Source of the DNA: Parietichytrium sp. I65-24A | Lineage: Eukaryota; Sar; Bigyra; Thraustochytrida; Thraustochytriidae | Length of the DNA: 64,000 nt | Assembly (NCBI GenBank): GCA_012862575.1 | Contig: BLSF01000014.1 | Location: 372,001-436,000, forward strand | Direction of reading: 5' to 3' | Shown: piece by piece, positions 20,001-30,141 of the stretch | Position numbering within the stretch: position 1 is the first letter of the stretch | Layout of the letters: each line of letters begins with the position of its first letter | Program-made: the position numbers and the translations under genes | Notes under the pieces: model-generated | The model's input: only the letters and a program-made list of their open reading frames with translations | Told to the model about the DNA's origin: nothing | The model's database searches: none

Positions 20001-20333
20001 AAAGCAAAGCCAATAAATTGGTACCGAAAATTTTTTTGTCCGTGAGATTCCGAGGTACATTGCCTCACAAAAGAGGGCCATTGAAAGCCATGTAGGTCCG
20101 TTCATGTAAATTTCGGACTCCTGGCGAACACCAGAAAAGCCAAGCAATCAACCCAAGGACAAATATTAGGCGAGCGCTGTCGTCTAGCCAATGCGTTTTC
20201 GACATGCCGAGTCGGCGTGATAGCCTTGATTTTGAAAGAAGAGATTAGAACAGCAAATTTATCTGCCAAGTGTTAAAGAGTATCCTTTCAACTATACGAT
20301 GATTCTGAACAACATTTCGGACTCGCGAGCTAC
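17098..20333. other. 3.2-kb intergenic region without supported gene
   Basis: All frames are short and lack protein-like composition. It contains TACT/AGTACT-rich palindromic words (17405-17428, 19717-19740), CTAG-rich stretches (18140-18150, 19885-19905), a TTGA microsatellite (18425-18452) and a G-run at 19417-19430. No RNA gene was recognised. Confidence 0.5.
18425..18452. repeat. (TTGA)n microsatellite, about 7 copies
   Basis: Perfect tetranucleotide run in a gene-free region, not close to any recognised start codon. Confidence 0.95.
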
Positions 20334-21371
20334 CTACAGCTCTTCGAGCTCCGCTTTGCTGATGTACAGTGGAAGCCACAAAACGTGGAACGGAGCCGAC
20401 CAGCGCGTATAATCATCCGATTCTCGAGCCCGGTCCAGACAACTTGCAGCAACAAAGAGCGAGGTCTCGTCCGTAGCCAACCCAACCGGCCAACGCAAGA
20501 GCCCGGCATCACGCGCAATTAATACCCGCTTCCAGCCCTGATTCGGCAAAAGAGCAAATACTGCAGAATCGAGTGGGTCCGTCATATACAGCACATCGTT
20601 AAACATTAAGATGGAGTTGGTTCTCGGAATTGTGACTAGACGTTCCAGGAATGCCCTCCCTTCGCCCCTCTGGAGCGCACCGAGGCTGAGCTCGTACAGG
20701 GCATACTCACGGACAGACGCAAGAATAATGCGCTTTCCAGCTTTGTCGATAGTTATGCCTGCGAATCCTTCAATAGTTTTTTCAAGCAACGGGTGGTTGA
20801 AGAGAAGTCTTTGAGCTTTCCACGTATGCAGATCCACGAGTACCAAGAATGGCGTGCGATCATGTGCTAAAATTATATATCTGCCACGCGGGTCCACTGC
20901 AGCACTGAAACTTGCACTGTATTGGCAGCTCTCTGGTGAGCCGGACACGTGGCTCGGTATAACTTTCCTCCGCACCACTTTATCATGGACAAGATCACGG
21001 ACCACGACAACCCACTGTCCAGTCTCGGAGCAGCCCACTACAAAGACCCAGTTCCTCCCAGCATCTAAAGCCAGGCCTGGATGCGCTCCGCTGCAAAGCC
21101 CTCCCATGTCTACACGGGCATATCTCGCATCCTCCCACATCCACTCTATCATGCATTCCCTCCTGTCGCCCTGTTGCCTTCGAGAACTTGCTAAAGTGCT
21201 CAAGATGAATCGCCCAGAAGGGGTCAAAACAACTCGTACAGGCGCCTCAGGCAAGGTTACAACTACTCGCGCAACTCCGACGGCGCCATCTTCGTCTCCG
21301 CTCGCAACGCATGCGCAATACATGAGCATGAACGCGCATTGCAACCATGACGCCCATACTCTAGCGTGCAT
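20334..21371 (-). CDS. Secreted yellow/major-royal-jelly-like beta-propeller protein
   Basis: Intronless, 345 aa, ATG at 21371. The first about 24 residues form a signal peptide (WLQCAFMLMYCACVASG). The rest follows the order of the yellow/MRJP family, a six-bladed propeller found in insects, some bacteria and scattered protists. There is an opening blade with LTPSGRFILST, then AAVDPRGRYIILAHDRTPFLVLVDL. FAGITIDKAGKRIILASVREYALYEL corresponds to the family pattern GIALSPDGxxLYYSPLxxxxLYxV. LMFNDVLYMTDPLDSAVFAL and LRWPVGLATDETSLFVAASCL are the usual final blades. There is no transmembrane segment, so it should be secreted or vacuolar. The biochemical role is unknown for most members. Confidence 0.7.
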   Translation of the reverse strand: MHARVWASWLQCAFMLMYCACVASGDEDGAVGVARVVVTLPEAPVRVVLTPSGRFILSTLASSRRQQGDRRECMIEWMWEDARYARVDMGGLCSGAHPGLALDAGRNWVFVVGCSETGQWVVVVRDLVHDKVVRRKVIPSHVSGSPESCQYSASFSAAVDPRGRYIILAHDRTPFLVLVDLHTWKAQRLLFNHPLLEKTIEGFAGITIDKAGKRIILASVREYALYELSLGALQRGEGRAFLERLVTIPRTNSILMFNDVLYMTDPLDSAVFALLPNQGWKRVLIARDAGLLRWPVGLATDETSLFVAASCLDRARESDDYTRWSAPFHVLWLPLYISKAELEEL

Positions 21372-22240
21372 CAGCTAGCTACCACCCGTCGCTGTGCTCT
21401 GACGAGGCGGGAAACAGGGATCGCAACCCCTCTGCCCCTCTCCCTCTCCACCCCAAAGTAGCTCTACGATTACAAAAGTCTCTTTTGGCGCAACTGAAAA
21501 CAATTTCGCTTGTCTTGATCAGCTCACGTTTAGCTCACGCTCTTTCCTCTTACCGAGTCAGATTTCACGTAAAAGAGAATGCCCGCTGCTTACCGTTAAC
21601 CCCGACATATGCGAGTACGGCGCACGGTTTTCTTTCTCTCCTCAGAGCTCCGTTTCTAGCCGTTTCCGCAGCTCCAACGCCTGCTACAAAACATGGGGCC
21701 TCACTGTCAGTTGCAGCGAAACGGCATCCATGCGGTTTCTAGCCGTTTCGAGTAAGAGTCTCACGCAGTTCATAACGAGTCCTACAGAACGGCTGAGGTG
21801 GCCGTACAAAAACCATAGGATAACACCGAAGGTGTATTAGCAGACAACGTGGTACCGTGTAACTATATACAATCTAGAAATGCAGGGGTCTTGTTCTAGA
21901 GGCACTCAAGTCGTTTTGGCGTTTCGGGCTGGCGGGACGGTACTCAGTACTACTGTATGTACTCATACTGTCAGAGCTGAGCGCGAGTACCCTCGCGAGT
22001 ACACCAGCCAGTGCGATTTTGGCAAACCAGCAGCTGATCTCACCATAGCGCCACGTATTCGGGCAGTAGCGAGCGGGCCTGCGGGTTCACCGTGTTGACT
22101 CAGGCGGTTTGAGACCTGCGCTGGCGACTCTCACGGACGTGCGCATACACAACACAACTGCACGGTCAAGTGTGCGCGCAAGCCGGTTCGGCGGAGACAG
22201 GGAGTGCGCGTTGATTGGGATCGTCATCAGGTGAGACGAG
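21372..22240. other. Divergent intergenic region, MRJP-like / ABHD17-like
   Basis: No gene is supported. A TACTCAGTACTACTGTATG palindrome-rich stretch lies at about 21940-21970. No ncRNA was recognised. Confidence 0.45.
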
Positions 22241-23182
22241 ATGGGTGGAGTGATATCGCAACTGTGCATGCTGCTGGCGCAGCACAGGTGCAGGCCGTCG
22301 TCTGTAGCGTCGTCGCTGACCTTCGCCCCCCCTGATCCGCCGTACTATGAACTGAGGGACGTAGGGGAAGGAAGGCTAGAGTGGTCGGTCGACCCAATGG
22401 TGCTGGAGACGCCGTTCCCGCAAGTACATGTGTGCCGCATGCGGACGAGCCGGGGAAGCGTAATTCCAGGGTTTCTATTTCGGCACCCGCAAGCGCAGCT
22501 CACGATTCTTTTTAGCCACGGGAATGCAGCAGACTGCGGCGCCATGCGGGAGAGATATGTCCAATTAGTCCAGCTGCTGCATGTGAATGTCTTTGCTTAT
22601 GACTACACCGGCTATGGCGCAGCTACGGGCACACCGAGCGAAGCTGATACGTATGCCGATATCTGTGCTGCTTACGACTACATCCTGGCGGAGAATATTT
22701 GCTCTGATCCCGCAAAAGAAATTGTTTTGTACGGGCAGTCTGTCGGCAGCGGGCCATCGTGCAAGCTTGCGGCAAGCAAGTCGCGTCCGATTCGCGGTAT
22801 GGTGTTGCACAGCCCCATCTTGTCTGGAATCCGCGTTCTGGTGGACAACCGTGGCCCTCTAGCCTGCTGCGACATTTACCCAAACATCAGTCGCATTCCC
22901 CATGTCAACGCGCCAGTGCTTATTATTCACGGGGACGCCGATGAGGAAGTCGGATTCCATCATGGCGTTCGGCTGCAAGAGAAAGTCCCGCAAAAATATA
23001 GAACAGATCCCTGCTGGGTTCGAGGCGGAGGGCATAATGACATTGTTCAAGAGTTCCCAAATGAATATTACTCTGCAGTGGGCCGCTTCATTAGGTTCTT
23101 GGAGGCTGACGAGGAGGCTGAACCGGGAGTCACTGAACTACAATTGCCGCTGCGTAGCTCGCAAGAAATTAATGTCGTTTGA
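22241..23182 (+). CDS. ABHD17-like alpha/beta hydrolase
   Basis: Intronless, 313 aa, ATG at 22241. ABHD17 proteins are membrane-attached serine hydrolases that remove palmitate from proteins such as Ras. The catalytic triad is visible: S167 in GQSVGSG, D234 in HGDADEEVGF and H265 in GGGHNDI. The oxyanion region FSHGNAADCG is at about 91-100 and the YDYTGYGAATGTPSE block at about 120-134. LTFAPPDPPYYEL near 26-38 is the characteristic N-terminal motif. Animal members anchor through an N-terminal Cys cluster. Here the start MGGVIS fits N-myristoylation, with Cys9 and Cys17 as possible palmitoylation sites. It is convergent with the ARM-repeat gene. The family call is firm; the depalmitoylase role is inferred from homology. 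Confidence 0.93.
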   Translation: MGGVISQLCMLLAQHRCRPSSVASSLTFAPPDPPYYELRDVGEGRLEWSVDPMVLETPFPQVHVCRMRTSRGSVIPGFLFRHPQAQLTILFSHGNAADCGAMRERYVQLVQLLHVNVFAYDYTGYGAATGTPSEADTYADICAAYDYILAENICSDPAKEIVLYGQSVGSGPSCKLAASKSRPIRGMVLHSPILSGIRVLVDNRGPLACCDIYPNISRIPHVNAPVLIIHGDADEEVGFHHGVRLQEKVPQKYRTDPCWVRGGGHNDIVQEFPNEYYSAVGRFIRFLEADEEAEPGVTELQLPLRSSQEINVV

Positions 23183-23388
23183 AACTCTGGATTAAGCGAA
23201 AAGAGAATGTTAAATAGCTGCTCAAGTCCAAGCTTGAAGATGAATATTTGCTTGCAGTTCTTCCTCGGCTCTGCACTCGGCAGCGCAACGCGAAAAGTTC
23301 TCGCAGCGTTCTGAATATAAGCGAGAGCAAAAAGTAAAAAGTTTCATACTAGTCAAGCACTCTAAGGCTTCACTTTTTGGTCAGCAAC

Positions 23389-25401
23389 TCACGAAAAGTT
23401 TTTCAGCACAGCATCTGCGAGAATAGAGACGGCAGTCTCGTCTTTGGAGCCGGAGAGCTCTCTGAGACGGTCCTCTAGCTTGACCAGAACGGGTTCCGAG
23501 TTGCCACTGGCAGGCTGCATATTGAGAGTCGCCGATCGAGCTACTGTCATCAAAGATGGTGAAACTTTGGACATTGCAGTCAACGTTTCCAGATGCAATA
23601 CAGGCTGATCCGACTGCAAAAGGAACGAGATACGAGAGATAACTTGTTCTGTCAAAAGAATGCGAGCCAGTGGATCTGCTTGGTCGAAGCTGTCTGAAGC
23701 GACAACCGTCACCATGTGACAGAGAGCACGAACAAGCTCAACGTGTGCGTGTGGTGGAAGCTTGCCAAACTCCATGCTAACAAAGTTTTTGGCGCTATCG
23801 CCGTCAATCAATCCAGTCATGACCTGTGAATCGTGTGATGCGAGCATCAGACGCAGCAAAGCTGCTGCGATACCGGCCGTGTTCGGATCTCGGGACGTTG
23901 TAGCCACTTTGAGAAGCAAGGTATTGCAGCCAAGACGCTTGAAGGTCTCTGTAATAAAAGAGCGATTTTCTGGGTCTAGCGCGATGTTCCTGATGATGTT
24001 GAGCGAGTACCGTGTGGCTTCAATATCAAAGTCGTAGGACGACTCGCAGACCTTCACGCAACAAGCAACAACAGAAACATCTGGCAGGGAAGAAGTGGAG
24101 TCTGCAGGGCGCGACAGTGCTTTGCAGTTTTCCTTTGTGGAAGCGACGGTGTTAAGCACGCCGAGCAGGTTGAGACGCAAGCGAGCAAACGGAAGGACAC
24201 TTTCGCGTCGTTTATTCTCTTCTTGTTGGTTCAGCGACTTTGCGGACTCCCGGATTCGCTCCACGTGTCTCACAATGACACTAGTTAGGCTATGGACCCC
24301 TTCGACAGCTATCGCGGCGGGCTTCATGATATCAACTTTCGCACTATCCTCCGGTGAAGATGAGCTGGCGAGCAGGTAGGCGACGATCTGTGTAGCCGAA
24401 ATTCTCGCCTCTATTTCTCCAGCCTGGGCTGCAGAAGAGTCGTCGTTCAAAACTGACGAGTGAGCCACGAAAAGACTGCGAACAAACTCTGCCGCCTTGG
24501 AGAGCAAATCTTCGGCTAGAAGAAGGTCTCGCTTTTTGCTGCTCTCTTCGGAAAAGATGGGAGTACCCTGATTTGATACCGGAACAGCAGCCAGTGAGGT
24601 CAGAACCTCAAGGGCCATGGCTCTCTCCTTTGCTCTTTCTCCTTGGCCGGATGCAAGATCAGGCACAAACGCAATTGACTCCATGAGCTTTGGAACGATT
24701 CCGTGTTTGCACAAGCGCTCCAAAATCTCTACAGGAGCGTGTGCTCGCTGCTCACTCAGACTTGTGAGGAGCTGAAGCACCTGTGGCGCTGCATTCCCGT
24801 CAAGCGCAGCAAGAACCGAAGGATACACAAATTCTTGCGCGACCTCGCTATTTCCCATGATTGCGGTCTCAAAAGTCCGAGATCGCTCACACAGGTCGCC
24901 GATGCAGGTCGCCGCATTTTCCCTCACCTTGGCATTCGCAGCCTCGCACATCACGTGCACCACGGCCTCCACAAACCCAGCCTCCACGAGTAACTTGGGC
25001 ACATCTCCTTCCTCCGCGGCCTCGCTCTTTCGCTCTGGGATTTGCAGCGCTAGATTCCGCATTGCCACCATGCACAGCATCTGCTGCTTCGCGTCTCGCG
25101 CCACTCTCGCCAACCGAAACAGAGCTTCCCACGCCGGCAACAGTGTCCTGCAGCCGTCTAGCTGGTCCGAATCGTCCACGGCCAGATTCGCCAAAGCAGC
25201 CACTCCTGCTTCCGCGCCATCAACTGCGCCGTCTCTCTCTCCAGCTCCAGCTCCAGCTCCATTTACACCAGCAACTGACCATAGCAACCCTTGCGCCAAC
25301 CGCGCCGCCACGCTCTCCGTTCGCAGCTCTCCGCGCAGCGTACTGTCGCGTGCGTCCGCGCGTACCTTTTCTGCCCACACCTGCCATCCGTCCTCGGCCA
25401 T
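23389..25401 (-). CDS. Armadillo-repeat protein, possibly SmgGDS-like
   Basis: Intronless, 670 aa, ATG at 25401. It is nearly all helical, with repeated three-helix ARM signatures such as VAALANLAVDD (about 67), MLCMVAMRNLALQ (about 108), VRENAATCIGDLCE (about 160) and TRYSLNIIRNIALDPENR (about 480). The general shape and the final VSMEFGKLPPHAHVELVRALCHMV block recall SmgGDS/RAP1GDS1, a chaperone or exchange factor for prenylated small GTPases, but no diagnostic motif settles this. No signal peptide or transmembrane segment is present. An octamer repeat TTTCTCAC immediately precedes the start codon. Other ARM proteins remain possible. Confidence 0.8.
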   Translation of the reverse strand: MAEDGWQVWAEKVRADARDSTLRGELRTESVAARLAQGLLWSVAGVNGAGAGAGERDGAVDGAEAGVAALANLAVDDSDQLDGCRTLLPAWEALFRLARVARDAKQQMLCMVAMRNLALQIPERKSEAAEEGDVPKLLVEAGFVEAVVHVMCEAANAKVRENAATCIGDLCERSRTFETAIMGNSEVAQEFVYPSVLAALDGNAAPQVLQLLTSLSEQRAHAPVEILERLCKHGIVPKLMESIAFVPDLASGQGERAKERAMALEVLTSLAAVPVSNQGTPIFSEESSKKRDLLLAEDLLSKAAEFVRSLFVAHSSVLNDDSSAAQAGEIEARISATQIVAYLLASSSSPEDSAKVDIMKPAAIAVEGVHSLTSVIVRHVERIRESAKSLNQQEENKRRESVLPFARLRLNLLGVLNTVASTKENCKALSRPADSTSSLPDVSVVACCVKVCESSYDFDIEATRYSLNIIRNIALDPENRSFITETFKRLGCNTLLLKVATTSRDPNTAGIAAALLRLMLASHDSQVMTGLIDGDSAKNFVSMEFGKLPPHAHVELVRALCHMVTVVASDSFDQADPLARILLTEQVISRISFLLQSDQPVLHLETLTAMSKVSPSLMTVARSATLNMQPASGNSEPVLVKLEDRLRELSGSKDETAVSILADAVLKNFS

Positions 25402-27283
25402 CTTTTCTCACTTTCTCACTTTCTCGATGTACAATACAGCCTGATCTCCCTCGAACTTCCCGGGGCGAGTTCCAGCACCTGTCCGCGAGGACCGACGTAC
25501 GCGATATATCGTGCAAGGCGCTGGCTCTGTGGGATGCCACTGACCGCTTCCTTAATTGGCCCTAGATTGAATCAGTAGACAGGTGCGCGCGCACCCCGTC
25601 CTCCTCTCTTGAACCCCCCGAGGACACCGGTTCTGGTAGCATCGGCACACGCAGCGTGATTTGGCGAAGATTGGCCAAGTCTGTGAACGTAAAAGCAAAC
25701 ATACATCTTCTGCAAACTTTGCGGAGTTTAGACGAGACTGGTTGACTGTGAGCCAGCTGCAAATGACGGCCATGAAATGACTTTCTGGTCTGCAAACTCA
25801 CCCGTCAAGAAACGTTTCCCTTTTCCTTACTGCAGTCCTTCAGAGTGTTTGAGCGGTCATTTGCGCGAAGGGAGGAGACTCATAATTCCATAATTCTGGA
25901 GAATCTTGAGAGAGCGGCTACCTATGGCTTTGATGCCGCCCATACTGATCGAGTTTGGAACTATCTGCGCGGTTTATCTAGCTTGAAGCGGCGTTCACGG
26001 GCTACACGCGCGGTGCCGACAATGCGATGTGGATGCTGCACGACAGACTCCACCGTCTAGCACCGGGCCATGCTCGGAACCTTTTGCTCTCATCGACGGT
26101 CCGCTAGGACCAATTCCTCACCTTGCTTTGGGAGACATAGCTTATGTCAACGGCGACACCGCAAAAACGATTTAAAACCGGGCAGCAGGTGCGATTTTTG
26201 GTAACTGGGGGCATCAGCCTGTCTGCCGCGCTCAAGCGAGCTATATAACCTTCGCATGCATGCTTTACAGATGTCTGATTGGGACGTGCCAAGCGATATT
26301 CCAGCCGCGCCGATTAATTTTTAGCGGGCAATGAAAGCGATGGGCACGAGCAGCTACTCTCGCACCTCAACTGGTGAGATGGCGTTTGAAAATCTCTAGA
26401 TACATTCACCCGTACGTCGCAGACTTTCTGTCGTGATCGCTTCATTCCCTGAAGAACACGAGACAAGTGCACTCACACAAAGTTAAGTGGCAAGTCAACC
26501 GACATCGCGGTGAGGATGAGGAGTGCAAAGTTAGGTTAGAGAACAGATCTCCGCTACTGCATCAGACACAGAGCAAACTGCTTCTTTTAGACCTGGAGCA
26601 ACGACAAGAATCCATCCTGTTCCTTCTTCGCGTTCTGAGTTATCATCTGCAATCGACGCAATGGCTCCTCGGTCTCCTCGGTCTCAGCTCTCGGCCATTC
26701 TCTCGTCACCCAGTCCACATCTCCTTTCAACCCCGCTCGTACATCACAGAGTTCCCGGACCCTGCTCACAGCTCAATAACTCTTCCGTTTCCCATTTTTA
26801 GCTTCTACGAGTAGTACCGGTCCTGACCGCGAGTAAGCTTAGTGTACATTCAACATCATTCAACCTTGAATGCGGTTAATGTGGTGAGTGGTACACACCT
26901 ACTGATCTACGCCAACCTCTATCTAGCCTAGCTGCTACTGCTAGTCTAGTTAGCTAGCTTGGAGCTGGAGTTAGTTGCATGGTTACAAAAATCTCGTCGC
27001 CAGTGAATGTATGTGAATTACGTGAATGTAATAGAATTGACTCTGCAGAAACTGTGGATGGGGTTGAACTCGATGCGAATCTCCGAGTACCTCAGCAGGT
27101 GGTGACGGCGAGGACACTGGCATACGCGCAAGTCCTCTTGGTTGCCATCAAAGCTGCGCTGCGAGACATTCTTCCGCAGGGACAGTTGGGAGAGACTCAG
27201 TCCTCAGGGTCATCTCACTCGCGAAGAAAGCGCAGCGGAAGCAGAGTTCGAGTGGCAGCGACAGCTTGGCAAAGAGAGGGACA
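25402..27283. other. Intergenic region with two possible gene relics
   Basis: About 1.9 kb without a firm gene. Two stretches look protein-like over parts of different frames. At about 25900-26110 there is FTGYTRGADNAMW followed by HDRLHRLAPGHARN. At about 27060-27330 there is VLLVAIKAALRDILPQ in one frame, then EFEWQRQLGKERDN and VVFLLDVVRKYT in another. Neither is recognised. They could be decayed host genes or unlinked exons. CTAG-rich sequence lies at 26925-26965 and a TATA-like AGCTATATAA near 26238. Confidence 0.35.
25404..25426 (-). repeat. Short TTTCTCAC tandem repeat at ARM gene start
   Basis: Two to three copies directly adjoin the start codon of the ARM-repeat gene (its 5' UTR). 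Confidence 0.6.
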
Positions 27284-29044
27284 ATGTCCCTGTCGTCTTT
27301 CTCCTGGACGTGGTCCGGAAATACACTTAATGGCTCGGGCCATCTCGCCTTAGGACACCTGCATTCTTCAACGTCCATCTCGAAGCCAGCAGGTGAGCAT
27401 GCTTTTCAGGTGTACGTCGAGCAAAGCTCCGGTCCAACATTGCAATTCTCGCTTACGGGAGGGTGCGGCTCGTGGGCATCGCCGGAGAAAAGAGGATCTT
27501 TTTCCTGGGAAGGCATAAATGTTTGCACAGTTCCTGATCCGGTCGCTGATATTCTGGTGAATCTCGATTGCGACCAGACTTGTCCAGATAACGAGACATG
27601 CATTTTAAAAAGCTGTATTGCGACCGTACGTGTCTCTATGGTCAGAACAGGCTGTGAATCCGGGTACTATCGTACCGCAGAGGCAGATCTTGAAAATCAC
27701 GTGGACTGCGTTTGCGAAAAGTGCCCGGCAGGCTCTGTCTCCGAACCTGGTGCCACGAGTTGCACGCCATGTAATTATTTCGAGTATATTAGCTCGGATA
27801 ATTCCACCTGTTTGACTTGTGAAGATGGCCAAATCACCAACCCCTTGCGCACCGGTTGCCGCAAAGAATGTGAAAACCCTGGCCAAATTGGAGACACCTG
27901 CGACAGCTGCGTGGACACGTTCGACGAACGGACAACACATTACAATGCAGATTGCAGTGCATGCACTCATCCCAACTTCGATTATGGCACATACTGCACT
28001 CTTTGTTCCGGCAATTTTGACCTTGATCAGTTGTGTACCACCTGCTTGGCTTTGCACAACGGATTACCAACCCACTTTGCAGATGACAAGTGCGTTGAGT
28101 GCGAGCCATACTTCAACGCATCAACCCTCTGCACTACCGAATGCATCAGTGTATATAATGGCAAGGAAACTCACTTCTCGCCGCAGTGTGAATCTTGCGA
28201 AGGCAACTACGACTGGGAATCCCAATGCACGACATGCTTGGCTTCGCACAACGGATTGGCAACCCACTTTGCAGATGACAAGTGTGTCGAGTGCGAGCCA
28301 CATTTCAACGCATCAACCCTCTGCACCACAGAGTGCATCAGCTCATATGATGGCAAGGAAACTCACTTTTCGCCGCAGTGCGAATCATGCGAAGGCGGCT
28401 ACGACTGGGAATCTCAATGCACAACCTGCTTGGCTTCACACAACGACTTGCCTACCCACTTTGCAGATGACAAGTGCGTTGAGTGCGAACCACTATTCGA
28501 CACATCATCCCTCTGCACCGAATGCATCAGTTCATATGACGGCAAGGAAACTCACTTCTCGCCGCAGTGCGAATCCTGCGAAAGGGGCTACGACTGGCAA
28601 TTCCAATGCACAACCTGCTTGGCTTCGCACGACGGATTGGCTACCCACTTTGCAGATGAGGACTGCGCGACTTGCACCGGGAACTTTGACATCTCGACCC
28701 TTTGTACTGAGTGCATTAGTTCCCTCAACAACACCAGAACGTGGTACCTCGATGACGGATTTTGCTCCAAATGCGTAGACGGGTTTGATATAGACACTGG
28801 GTGCACTCAGTGCTTGGTTGGATATAACTCGGTCGGTGGTAGATGTGTTTCTTTAGAAGCGACGCAAACAAATGAAAATGGAATCGCAATCGCGGCTAGC
28901 ACTGGTATCGGGTTTTTCGTCGTTGTTGCTTCTATAATAATGGTGGTCTTTGTATATCGGCGCCGCCAAGGAACTCAGAGGTTGCTCAACTCGCGCAATG
29001 AGAGCAAGATGGCTCTGAATCCAGCCCATATTCCTGAAGTCTGA
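27284..29044 (+). CDS. Cysteine-rich single-pass surface protein with tandem repeats
   Basis: At least 586 aa. The frame is open from a TTG at 27266; the first in-frame ATG is 27284. No signal peptide is seen, so an upstream exon may be missing. An acceptor-like TTTTCAG at 27402-27408 precedes the first well-formed domain. The ectodomain has spaced CxxC pairs in EGF/TNFR-like style (CEKCPAGSVSEPGATSCTPC). Four near-identical 63-64-residue repeats follow, with landmarks CTTCLASHNGL, THFADDKCVEC, CISSYDGKETHFSPQC and SCE.GYDW. One transmembrane helix is near the C-terminus (GIGFFVVVASIIMVVFVY), followed by basic RRRQGTQR and a short cytoplasmic tail. It is probably a cell-surface adhesin or receptor-like protein; the ligand is unknown. 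Confidence 0.75.
   Translation: MSLSSFSWTWSGNTLNGSGHLALGHLHSSTSISKPAGEHAFQVYVEQSSGPTLQFSLTGGCGSWASPEKRGSFSWEGINVCTVPDPVADILVNLDCDQTCPDNETCILKSCIATVRVSMVRTGCESGYYRTAEADLENHVDCVCEKCPAGSVSEPGATSCTPCNYFEYISSDNSTCLTCEDGQITNPLRTGCRKECENPGQIGDTCDSCVDTFDERTTHYNADCSACTHPNFDYGTYCTLCSGNFDLDQLCTTCLALHNGLPTHFADDKCVECEPYFNASTLCTTECISVYNGKETHFSPQCESCEGNYDWESQCTTCLASHNGLATHFADDKCVECEPHFNASTLCTTECISSYDGKETHFSPQCESCEGGYDWESQCTTCLASHNDLPTHFADDKCVECEPLFDTSSLCTECISSYDGKETHFSPQCESCERGYDWQFQCTTCLASHDGLATHFADEDCATCTGNFDISTLCTECISSLNNTRTWYLDDGFCSKCVDGFDIDTGCTQCLVGYNSVGGRCVSLEATQTNENGIAIAASTGIGFFVVVASIIMVVFVYRRRQGTQRLLNSRNESKMALNPAHIPEV
28020..28700 (+). repeat. Four tandem coding repeats, period 192/192/189 bp
   Basis: The CACAAC/CACGAC landmark recurs at 28055, 28247, 28439 and 28628. 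The DNA is near-identical between copies, including silent sites, which suggests recent tandem duplication or gene conversion. Confidence 0.9.
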
Positions 29045-30141
29045 CCTTGGCATTCTTTTGAATCTGGCCACAAGAACACACTCATCTCCGAAATCGTTCA
29101 GGGTGTTGCATGAAGGAGAGGACAAGCCAAGACGCCACATCCATAAGCTCGCGCGTTTTGCGTTGAGGGCAAAAACCCGAATGAATTCTGCAAAGTCCAA
29201 GGAGTTGCAGTCCGATGTTTAGGAGACGAAGGACTCAAACGCTGGCTAACTGTCGTCGGGACCCGGGACATCTAGGGTCTGTCGCTTTGTGTCAGTGAGT
29301 CAGGAACCTAATTCCGATTAACAGCGAGGATGTACTTTACATCCCGATGAGAACCAAAAAGAGACCTCGACTACGAGTTGATGTTTGATGGTGCCGAGAT
29401 AGGGAACGAAGGAAAGGAACAAGGAAATATTGTGTTACAAGTGGGTGCTGAAAGAAAAATATCTTTCAAACTGCAGGGTCTGAAGAGCCACAGGTTCACT
29501 TGCTTGATATGCTCTTACCTTTTGTTCCTTTCACATTATCGTGCGATACTCTCTTTAAGAGCGGTGCTCAATCATTGGTATACCTTTTTCACAGAGGTGA
29601 TTTTCAAGATAGAATAACAATAACAAATAACAAAGACAAGAAAAAATTGAAAGAAGAAAGAACACAATGTGAAGAAGGTTTCCCGGAAAATGTTGAACCG
29701 CCCGCCCACCATCGCCCACCTCAGTCTGAGACTCCTCCTCCTCTCAACGCATCAATAATTCGGCTGAAATTTGCGAAGAATAACTACGAATTCGTCGAGT
29801 AAATTCGCCTTCACAGTCCTCTCTTAGTTCCCGCTACGCATCGCTACGCTCCCAATACTCCAACCTGTCTCAAAAATTCTTCTTCGCTCATTCTGTCATT
29901 CTGTTCATTCTGTCCTTCATTCTTCATTTCTTTCAGCGAACACAAGAGACAACGGGACGATCACAGAGGGCAACGGGCGTGGAGAACTTGAAGGACAGGC
30001 GCTTACACCAGCGACAGGACGTATAATCGCGGTGCGAGTACAGAGATCCTCAATTGTGGATCCTGAAAGAGGCGAAGAGGCTCCTGGCTTCTCGGACGGC
30101 ACGTGTTTCGAAGTGGAAAGAAGAGGACATTTAGCTCCAAG
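29045..30141. other. Intergenic region before EMC6
   Basis: No supported coding frame. A degenerate CATTCTGT repeat lies at 29888-29925 and ends in TTTCTTTCAG (to 29936), which could be a 5' UTR intron acceptor for EMC6. Donor and transcript are not visible from DNA alone. Confidence 0.4.
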
